Shown here piece by piece: positions 1-6,298 of a DNA stretch of 13,632 bases. The stretch spans positions 1 to 13,632 of the forward strand of contig JADGJT010000516.1 of the NCBI GenBank assembly GCA_027604005.1, read 5' to 3'. Every line of letters begins with the position of its first letter. Position 1 is the stretch's first letter. Made by a program: the position numbers and the translations under genes. Origin of the DNA: Dinochytrium kinnereticum (lineage: Eukaryota; Chytridiomycota; Chytridiomycetes; Chytridiales; Chytridiaceae). The notes below the pieces were generated by a model that was given only the letters and a program-made list of their open reading frames with translations, was not told the DNA's origin and ran no database searches.

Positions 1-2
1 TT

Positions 3-1937
3 CAAGGTAACTCCTGGACTTCCCTACCCACTCTAATCGATGATAGAGCACGAGGTAGAGGCCAAGGGAACGTCACACTTTCCAACTTTTCTTCTCTTAC
101 CCCTGCCCTTTTTCCAACCAACTCTGACCTCTCCCCGCCTCCTGTTTCTCCTTCCGTTGCTTCAGTTGACTCTTCCTCTGACTCCGATCCCAATGAAGAC
201 CAACTATCTGCTACGCCAAGCCTTGCGGCGATTGATAACTCTCTGTTTTCGAAATATCTCTCTGATTTCAGTTTAACCCAGCTGCTTCATCACACTTATT
301 CAACGCTGGTCTCTTCCACAACTTTAGCTTCCCTAATGGATGAACCGACATCTTCTGCTGACGCACTATCACGACCTGATTCCTCGGCTTGGGCTCCGGC
401 CATGGCCTCCGAGCGGCAGGCCCTTGTAGATACGGACACCTTTGATCTCGTGGAACCCCCGGCAAAGGCGCACATCATCACTTCGAAATGGGTGTTTCTT
501 CGGAAATTCGCCGATGGTGTTGTCTCTCGGTACAAAGCCAGGCTTGTGGCCCGTGGGTTTTTTCAGATACCTGGTGTTGACTTTACTGATACGTATGCAC
601 CTCCACCAAAGTTTGCCTCTCTTCGTCTTCTTCTGGCTCGTGCCAATCACGACAACTGGCCTCTCTATCAGATGGATGTTACCACGGCATTTCTTAATGC
701 ACCCCTTGACCCTGCTCAACCAGTGTACCTTCGTCCTCCATCAGGGTTTCTTAGCTATTCTGAGAGTCACAAAATGCTCCGGCTCAAACGTGCCCTTTAT
801 GGACTTCGACAAAGTCCCCACCTCTGGAATAGAACCCTCGACACTTTCCCTCGCAGTCAATCCCTTGTACCTAGCTTTGCTGATGCGTGCATACATGTTT
901 CTTCCAGTGGAACACCGGACTCCATAGTTGTTGCCGTGTACGTCGATGATTTACTTATAACAGGCTCGTCCTTAGATAGCATCGGCAAGTTGAAGAAAGC
1001 TCTAGCCATTCATTTTCACATGAAAGACCTTGACGATCTTCACTACTATCTCGGCATCTCGGTTACTCGCACGTCCACGTCACTACAGTTGTCTCAGCAA
1101 ACCTATGTCGAAACCCTTCTCCAACGCTTCAATCTCCTCTCTGGAAATCCGGTTTCCTCTCCTCTTCCCCCCGGCACTCGCCTTTCTTCCACTGACTGCG
1201 CTAAAACCCCAGCTGATCTTAAATCCATGTCTACCACCCCTTACCGTGAACTTGATGGTAGTCTCTTATATCTGTCTTTTGCCACTCGTCCCGATATATC
1301 CTCAGCTGTTGGTCAACTTTGTCGTTTTATGGCCAATCCCGGACCTACACATTGGCGCGCAGCCAAGCACGTCCTACTCTATCTCAAAGGCACCAAACAC
1401 CTGGCCCTTTCTTACGACCGTTCGTCCCCCCTTCCCCTACAACAATTCCACACTTCCCTTTCCCCCTTAGTGGGGCTTACTGATGCTGGCTGGGCTGGTT
1501 CGGATCATCGTCGCTCTACGACAGGTTATGTTGGTATGATGTATGGTGGTGCAATTTCGTGGAAGAGTCAGCTTCAGCCAACCGTCGCATTATCCACCCT
1601 TGAGGCCGAATACATGAGTCTTTCAAAAGGAGCTCAATATATAATCTGGCTTCGACAACTTCTTCATAGTCTCGGTGACAACGTATCACAGCCGATTCCT
1701 CTCTTCGGTGATAATCAAGGGGCGAACGCGATCACTTCTCATCCATCTAATTCCGAGCGTTCCAAGCACATTGACATCCGTCATCACTTTATCCGTGAAC
1801 ATGTTGCTTCCCAAGAAATTATTGTTGAATTTCTACCCACCAAGGAATTGATTGCCGATATCTTTACTAAATCCCTTCCCCTTCCTCAATTCAATATTCT
1901 TCGCTTTTCTTTGGGACTGCGTCCTCTTCCTACGTAG
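3..1937 (+). CDS. Copia-type Pol, partial: reverse transcriptase and RNase H
   Basis: This is the C-terminal 644 residues of a copia polyprotein. The frame is open from base 3, so the 5' end is cut by the window edge and the first ATG in frame (336) is internal. Residues about 1-110 are a Ser/Pro-rich linker that normally joins integrase to RT. The RT domain (RVT_2 type) starts near the MDEP motif (residue 112) and includes KARLVARGF, MDVTTAFLNAP (catalytic Asp 225), LYGLRQSP and the catalytic YVDD at 313-316. The RNase H domain follows, with TDAGWAGSD (Asp 494), STLEAEYM (Glu 534), GDNQGAN (Asp 570) and KHIDIRHHFI near its end, then the copia-typical IADIFTKSLP. The enzyme copies element RNA into cDNA inside virus-like particles. 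No stop or frameshift is visible. Family assignment is firm; activity is not shown. Confidence 0.95.
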   Translation, partial: QGNSWTSLPTLIDDRARGRGQGNVTLSNFSSLTPALFPTNSDLSPPPVSPSVASVDSSSDSDPNEDQLSATPSLAAIDNSLFSKYLSDFSLTQLLHHTYSTLVSSTTLASLMDEPTSSADALSRPDSSAWAPAMASERQALVDTDTFDLVEPPAKAHIITSKWVFLRKFADGVVSRYKARLVARGFFQIPGVDFTDTYAPPPKFASLRLLLARANHDNWPLYQMDVTTAFLNAPLDPAQPVYLRPPSGFLSYSESHKMLRLKRALYGLRQSPHLWNRTLDTFPRSQSLVPSFADACIHVSSSGTPDSIVVAVYVDDLLITGSSLDSIGKLKKALAIHFHMKDLDDLHYYLGISVTRTSTSLQLSQQTYVETLLQRFNLLSGNPVSSPLPPGTRLSSTDCAKTPADLKSMSTTPYRELDGSLLYLSFATRPDISSAVGQLCRFMANPGPTHWRAAKHVLLYLKGTKHLALSYDRSSPLPLQQFHTSLSPLVGLTDAGWAGSDHRRSTTGYVGMMYGGAISWKSQLQPTVALSTLEAEYMSLSKGAQYIIWLRQLLHSLGDNVSQPIPLFGDNQGANAITSHPSNSERSKHIDIRHHFIREHVASQEIIVEFLPTKELIADIFTKSLPLPQFNILRFSLGLRPLPT

Positions 1938-1950
1938 TTTTTATCATCTC

Positions 1951-1966
1951 GTGGAAGATGCGGGGG
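1951..1966 (+). other. Polypurine tract before the 3' LTR
   Basis: A purine-rich run ending in GGGGG sits 13 bases after the pol stop and abuts the TGTTGAG start of the putative LTR. This is the position expected for the plus-strand DNA primer in LTR retrotransposons. The tract is interrupted by T and C, so its exact extent is uncertain. Confidence 0.6.
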
Positions 1967-2094
1967 TGTTGAGATATTATTTCTTCCACTTAGTTCTTAT
2001 CGTCTTCTTCGCTCGCCTGTATGTATTCTAGATATTCTTGTATTACCATAATATATTCAGTCTCTCTCTTTACAGGTTGTTACAGAAACAAACA
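1967..2094 (+). repeat. Putative 3' LTR of the copia element
   Basis: The segment begins TGTTGAGATATT immediately after the polypurine tract and can be closed at either AACA (2090) or AACA (2094), giving TGTT..AACA ends and a length of 124-128 bp. It is T/C-rich and AT-rich inside, as copia LTRs often are. This is short for an LTR. The partner LTR is outside the window, so the right end is an inference from the terminal dinucleotides. Confidence 0.5.
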
Positions 2095-2476
2095 CCGTGA
2101 CTGGATGTCTTGGGGCATTTCTTCTTACTTTGTTAAGGGAGTTGTGCCAAATACAAGTGGTTTTTATTAAGAGTCTCATACATGCTTATTCATGAAGAAA
2201 GAAGTTAACACGTATAATTTATCTGTCACTTGGACTTCAACATATTTGGGTTTGCCAATTGTGGTGTCCCGCCACGTTACGGCAGCCAGGGTGGACTCCT
2301 GGCACTACTAACCTTGCAAGTGGGCAGTTGAGGCGGGACAAGGGAGGAGAAAATTTTTTTATTGAGAAATAAGGAACAGGTTGCGAAAGGATGTAGTGTG
2401 CACACCAAAGACTATGTCCTGAGGGTAGGAATGAACTCTCAAAGGGTTACATCCATATGTTAAATAGGTAGATATG
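2095..2476. other. Spacer between two retroelement remnants
   Basis: No gene is seen. The stretch contains a nested inverted repeat (2265-2340) and, on the minus strand, an AATAAA-like A-rich stretch near 2350-2362. Some of it may be non-coding tail of the minus-strand gag remnant, whose frame dissolves at about 2477. I found no similarity by eye to either putative LTR. Confidence 0.4.
2265..2340. repeat. Nested inverted repeat (stem-loop)
   Basis: TGTCCCGCC at 2265-2273 is exactly complementary to GGCGGGACA at 2332-2340. Inside it GCCAGG (2285-2290) pairs with CCTGGC (2298-2303) around a 7-nt loop. The two stems are not explained by any neighbouring feature. Confidence 0.6.
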
Positions 2477-3315
2477 TCACCGATACTTTCTTCTTCTTCC
2501 ATGATCCTTTTTCTTTCCTTTCTTACTGCTGGATTGCTGTCCTTCTGAGGATTCATCTGAGTCTTCCTCGTTCAACAGTCCTTCCACAAGTGTCCTTTCT
2601 TGTTGCAGTAGAAGCAAGTCCAGTCCTCCTTCCCGCTCTTTCCAGCTGAGGTACCGTTAGACTTCTTAGCGCCGAATGCTTTTCTGTTCTTCTTTGAGAC
2701 GTGGTAGGCCTCTCCATCGGAGTCCTTCCGGCTCCTATCCTTTATCTTAAGCTCAAAGTCCAGAAGCCTCCCAACGATCTGCAAGTAATCCCCCACAAGC
2801 CTTTCATCGGCTTCAATGCAATCACATCATAACTATCCGGAAGCTGTGAGCAGGTACGAGGTAAGCTTTTCCAGAGATGTCTTACTCCCAGCGGCCTCCA
2901 GCTGCTGCGGAACCTTCGTGAGTGAGGAAATGAACTCATTCAACTCCTCTCCATTCGTTAACTTCCTCAACAGGGCGTTCCTATTTGCATGAGCATTCCA
3001 CTCATAGGCTGTGACTACAGCGTCCCACACCTCCTTTACCGTCTTGTGATCCTTGATCAACAGCAGAAACTTGTTGCTGATGCATCCCTCGATCCTGCCC
3101 TTCGCCTTGTGGTCTTTCTCGACAGCCTCGGCGTGCTTGGCCCTTTCCTCTTTCGTGGATGATGCTCCCAGTGGGATGAATCCTTCAGAAGTCACTGATT
3201 TAAGCCCCTTCGCCTTGAGGTAGTTGGTCATCCGGGGCTTCCAGAAGAAGAAGTCAAGACCATCAAAGAACTTGGGTTCATCGGAAGACCCCTTGTCCTT
3301 GTCTGAGCAGACCAT
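2477..3315 (-). pseudogene. Copia-type gag polyprotein, frameshifted
   Basis: From ATG 3315 the frame gives about 160 residues of a copia gag (UBN2/DUF4219-like): FFWKPRMTNYLKAKGLKSV near the start, then a helical region with VKEVWDAVVTAYEW. It stops at TAG 2833-2835. The next conserved piece (LPDSYDVIAL) is in another frame. A further shift near 2805 returns to the first frame for GDYLQIVGRLLDFELK and a CCHC zinc knuckle CFYCNKKGHLWKDC (C-x2-C-x4-H-x4-C), which is followed at once by TGA (2572). A third shift would continue as an acidic then Lys-rich tail to 2477. The gag protein would coat element RNA, with the knuckle binding nucleic acid. Three lesions make this copy non-functional. Confidence 0.85.
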
Positions 3316-3660
3316 GAAGTGATAAAAGCGCGTTGGGGCTTAAAAGGTAAACCATACTGTGAAATCGCCGACATTGCGGGATACTTCTCACCAATCAAAA
3401 CTACCCTGTTAAGTGTCCCCTTCCATAGTGTAGTCTTCCTCTTTCCACTCCTTCCTTCCGTTGCCTCTCTCGTAGTCCCCCCTTCCACCTTCGCCAGGGC
3501 GGAGCGAGTCAGGGCGTAATCCCGCCCGGAGGAATACTCTGCGTCGTAGTCGGTGAGTGTTGTGCAGTGAGCCTTGGCTTGTCTGCATGTACCCCCTTCC
3601 ACCATGCCAGACCTTACCAGAACTTTCCCCAACGTTCGATGACCCCTACCCCGCTCCCAC

Positions 3661-3855
3661 TTAAGGTCGGGTGGAAAGGGTGGAAAGAACCGGATGGTGA
3701 CAGCGTAAGCCCGAATGTATGGCTAAATGGTTAGAAGAGGGTGTTAGCGGGTCTGTGAGGTCAGATGGGTTGAGTACCGATGTGGTCGGATCCCTCAAGC
3801 TTAGCCCTCCCATCTGTCCCTCGTGAGATGTCGATTGTGTTGTTGATGCCGTCAT
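3661..3855 (-). other. Small leader frame upstream of the gag remnant
   Basis: A 64-codon frame opens with ATG at 3855, 106 bases after the primer-binding-site-like sequence, where a gag start would be expected. It is Ser/Thr-rich at the N-terminus and has no recognised domain. It may be the original gag N-terminus, now separated from the rest by frameshifts across 3316-3660, or chance. The 3316-3660 stretch contains repeats of a CCCCCTTCCACC-like motif (near 3477 and 3590). Confidence 0.3.
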
Positions 3856-3894
3856 TTTGAGTTGTGTTTTGGATGGATCTTAAACATACTATTA

Positions 3895-4080
3895 TGTTGA
3901 ATATCTCCCTTTATTAACTACTTCTGCTAGTTGAGTTGATATAGGTTTTTCGGACTTATCCGCGCTACCAACGCAGATATCTCTTGTGAAGTCCTGTTGT
4001 GTTTGCATATTGCTGCACACACCTGGAGCCAGAGTTTCACAATAGGGCCTGTCTGAAATTGACTTTGTTCTGTGTCAACA
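3895..4080. repeat. LTR-like segment with TGTTGA..TCAACA ends
   Basis: A 186-bp block begins TGTTGA (3895-3900) and ends TCAACA (4075-4080), a perfect 6-bp terminal inverted repeat of LTR type. Two readings are possible. It could be a solo LTR, but the 5-bp flanks (TATTA and TTTTG) do not match, so no target-site duplication supports this. Alternatively, 4080 down to about 3971 is the minus-strand 5' LTR of the gag-bearing element, because the primer-binding-like site falls inside the block. I prefer the second reading. Confidence 0.4.
3961..3970 (-). other. tRNA-iMet-like primer binding site
   Basis: On the minus strand this reads TGGTAGCGCG. The first nine bases match the sequence complementary to the 3' end of initiator tRNA-Met that yeast Ty1 uses as its primer site (TGGTAGCGCC). 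It lies upstream of a copia gag remnant on the same strand, in the correct order. The bases just before it (..CTGCGT) do not end in CA, so the LTR/PBS junction may be mutated. Confidence 0.5.
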
Positions 4081-4884
4081 TTTTGTCCAGAACAGTCGGA
4101 CACGAGTGTTGGGTATGGCTTGAAGGCTGTCTTTGTTGTTATGACAGTTGACTCAACGTTGAATTACAATTGAGCGCGGCCATTACCAAAGGAAGACCGA
4201 GCTCGGTTTGATCGGAGGTTTGCATCAGTTTACATCGAGTTTTTGGACATAGAATGACATTGAATAGTCTTGTTCGGACAAAACTCAAAGACAAAACAAA
4301 AATGCCCAATAACAGCTAAAACCACCATCAGTTAAGAAAATCAACGACAGTCCCAGAGTGCAGCTTAAAGAGAGAGAGAGAGAGAGAGACAGCGAGAGAG
4401 AAGGTCAAGGGAAAAATTGGTGTTAGAAAAGGATACTAATGAAATCCCCCAACACTACTACCAATGAGCAAAGTGTGGGGAGAATGATGGATACATACAC
4501 AGCAAGAAAAATGTAAAAAGACATGAAGCAACCACTCAAAACAGAGGGAAGGTCCGAAGACCCAAGCTGATAGAAGAGAGCGCGGGGGGCAGAGGAAATG
4601 AGCAGAATACGCCATAAAGGAACAAGGCTCGCTCACGACCGCAAAACAGTATTTCAGAAAGGGTAAAATGTGATAAGCAGTAAGGATCGCATGGATATAG
4701 CGAAAAGAAGGAATAAGAAATCAGCACTAAGGATTAATGAATGTGATGGCAGAATCAAAGCGACGGCAGTCCCATCTCGACCCAAATCTTCTTAACGAAC
4801 ACATTGTGTACGATAAGAAGACAGATGCTAAGCTGGCCATTCAAAGGAAAAAAACGCGTTCAATATTCTCCATCCATTATCTTT
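4081..4884. other. Spacer with simple repeats, no gene seen
   Basis: The stretch holds an AG microsatellite and A-rich, low-complexity DNA, with no convincing coding frame on either strand. The part next to 4884 is presumably the 3' UTR of the minus-strand two-exon gene. TTTTGTCCAGAAC (4081-4093) and GTTCGGACAAAA (4271-4282) form an imperfect inverted repeat about 200 bp across. Confidence 0.5.
4369..4389. repeat. (AG)n microsatellite
   Basis: A pure AG dinucleotide run of 21 bases, followed by a degenerate continuation (CAGCGAGAGAGA) to about 4402. Confidence 0.9.
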
Positions 4885-5451
4885 TCAGCCAAGGACCTTC
4901 TTAGCATCCAAATCCTCAGCGTCCGACCTTGTCCTCTTGAGAGTGTTGAGGGGAAGAGCAGGAGCAGCTGCAATTGGCATGCCGCGGGGCTGGATTGAGG
5001 ACGGAGTGGTTGAGGTTGCGCCAAGGTTGAGAGTGCCCTTGGGCTTGGTCTTGTAGCCCGCAGTGACGGCCTCGCGGATCTTCATTGGCCGGCTACATGG
5101 GATTGTGCGAAGAAGAGAAAGGACGGGAAAAAATTGTTAGATGTGGGTTGGGGGACGGATGGGGACGGGGAATGCGTGGGTGGGTGTGCGGAATGAGAGG
5201 TGGTTTGAAGCTGAGAATCCAAGCAAGGAATGCACGGGCCAAATGTGTCGCTTGGGCAAGCGAGCGACAACAAAGAAATGGGTCTCCTGGATGGGGAAAG
5301 TATAGAGACCATAAAGAACAGGACCTGCAATGAATACATACGATGCTAGAATGGAGGCAATATCGTCCGGAACAGGGTGCTTTGCCTTCTCGGACAGGAC
5401 CCAGGTGGGGGTCTCGGTCTTCGCCTTCTTGAAGTTGAGCGTTGATGCCAT
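4885..5451 (-). CDS. Candidate ribonucleotide reductase inhibitor (Spd1/Dif1/Hug1 family)
   Basis: Two exons, 5451-5342 and 5092-4885, joined across a 249-nt intron (donor GTATGT, branch CTAAC, acceptor TAG), give 105 aa. The splice keeps the frame and creates the segment ILASRPMKIREAVTAGYKT at residues 34-52. This matches what I recall of the short conserved block of fungal RNR inhibitors (PF08591; S. cerevisiae Hug1 has a similar R-x(3)-SVKTGY). Such proteins are small and disordered and restrain ribonucleotide reductase by binding or relocating its small subunit; they are removed in S phase or after DNA damage. The rest is low complexity with a basic/acidic C-terminus (KRTRSDAEDLDAKK). There is no signal peptide or membrane segment after splicing; unspliced, the frame runs on from residue 37 into a spurious hydrophobic tail. 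ATG 5451 is the first ATG in a pyrimidine-flanked context. ACGCG elements upstream fit G1/S control. The gene model is fairly sure; the family is an inference from memory of the motif. Confidence 0.6.
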
Positions 5452-5544
5452 CTCTCTGTGCAGATGCAAGGTTTGTGGAGAGAAAATTTTCTTTTGTCAC
5501 GGAAGGAGTCGGTGGGAAATGAGTTGAGAGATGGGATCAAGCTA

Positions 5545-5558
5545 CCCACGCGAGTGGG
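5545..5558. promoter_or_regulatory. CCCACGCGAGTGGG palindromic element
   Basis: A 14-bp sequence with 5-bp inverted arms around GCGA, about 95 bp upstream of the ATG of the minus-strand small gene. Its ACGCGA core resembles the MluI cell-cycle box bound by MBF/DSC1 in fungi. Function is inferred from sequence and position only. Confidence 0.4.
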
Positions 5559-5774
5559 ATGAGGGATATGAGAGGGGACAGAAGAAGAGCGTGTTGAATG
5601 GAAACAGCTGTTTAAATGGATAATGCTCGTCTTCGGCAGGATGGGGTGCTGTAAAGCAATGGCGAACTGGGTGGATCATGGGAAGGCAGACGGGCAGTGG
5701 AAGAATCGAGGTAGCCTGCGACGATGAGGAAAGAGGATATTCGAAGGTCCTCGACAGAAGTAAACAGGAGTGCA

Positions 5775-5782
5775 AACGCGTT
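5775..5782. promoter_or_regulatory. MluI cell-cycle box (ACGCGT)
   Basis: AACGCGTT contains a perfect ACGCGT, the MBF/DSC1 consensus site for G1/S transcription. It lies about 325 bp upstream of the candidate RNR inhibitor start and about 520 bp upstream of RPL4. One six-base site can occur by chance. Confidence 0.35.
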
Positions 5783-6298
5783 GCTTTTCACAGCAGCTCA
5801 AGTCAGAGCAGGTCACAGTCTCACTCTGAAGTCAAACAGGCATGTCCAGGGTGTTGCAAGCAATTTTTTGACTCCACTGCTACTCAGTACCTCTTCGATG
5901 GAGGAGATATCCTCAGGGAGGGTGATGGGCCAGACAACATGGAAGGTGGGAGGGGAGCGCATTGCTGCAGCCGTGCCTTGTCCGCGGAGAGGGCATGCGG
6001 GCTGAACGAAGAAGCGCACCAACAGCAAAGGCATCGCCATCCTGCTCGCCTCTTACCAGAAGCAGAAGGGGCTTCTTTAACCTGCTCTACGCACCAATGG
6101 ATAATTGCTTCCTGCGCGCAGCCCGTCTCTTTGGCAATGCAGTGCAGCAGCGCTGGTCCTGGATGCCATCAACCAACATGATCATAATGCGCATGTGGTT
6201 TAAACACTTCCACTTTCTACCGCTTGGGTGATACACGCTGGCAGGATATATTGGGAGGTCCTGCAGGTGTGTAACGCTCTCTTCCAATTTTCGTCACA

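Larger units (their letters stand above)
1..2094 (+). mobile_element. 3' part of a Ty1/copia LTR retrotransposon
   Basis: The visible part holds an uninterrupted reverse transcriptase/RNase H frame, a purine-rich tract directly before a TGTTGAG LTR start, and about 125 bp of putative 3' LTR. The order RT then RNase H at the 3' end is typical of copia elements, where integrase lies upstream; here integrase, protease, gag and the 5' LTR would be left of the window. The open frame and complete catalytic residues suggest a fairly young copy. The right boundary is inferred from TGTT..AACA ends only; without the 5' LTR neither LTR identity nor a target-site duplication can be tested. Confidence 0.9.
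2477..4080 (-). mobile_element. Degenerate copia element, 5' end and gag only
   Basis: Read on the minus strand the order is LTR-like start TGTTGACACAG (4080), a primer-binding-site-like TGGTAGCGC (3970), a short leader, an ATG-initiated small frame (3855), then a broken gag with zinc knuckle (3315-2477). No protease, integrase or RT follows, so the element is truncated at its 3' side. It lies tail to tail with the plus-strand element at 1-2094. The pol loss could be due to deletion, or the copy may be a non-autonomous derivative. Confidence 0.65.
5452..6298. other. Divergent promoter region
   Basis: This 847-bp gap separates the minus-strand small gene from RPL4 on the plus strand and must carry both promoters. 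It holds two ACGCG-type elements and, just before the RPL4 ATG, a pyrimidine-rich CTCTCTTCC stretch (6277-6286) typical of ribosomal protein gene starts. Several frames are open across about 5813-6190 on both strands, but none forms a recognisable protein. Confidence 0.5.

Noticed and set aside
40..276. Plus-strand 78-aa frame at the left edge
   Set aside because: It lies in another frame over the copia Pol linker, which is open from base 3.
3228..3632. 134-aa minus-strand frame upstream of gag
   Set aside because: It overlaps the gag start in a different frame and has no recognisable domain; probably non-coding leader of the dead element.
5137..5469. 110-aa minus-strand frame suggesting a membrane protein (SYVFIAGPVLYGLYTF)
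   Set aside because: The hydrophobic part lies within the predicted GTATGT..TAG intron; splicing instead yields the conserved-looking RPMKIREAV block.
5678..6181. 167-aa plus-strand frame in the divergent promoter
   Set aside because: Composition is irregular (Cys/His/Ser/Gln mixture), no domain, no splice partners, and the minus strand looks more protein-like.
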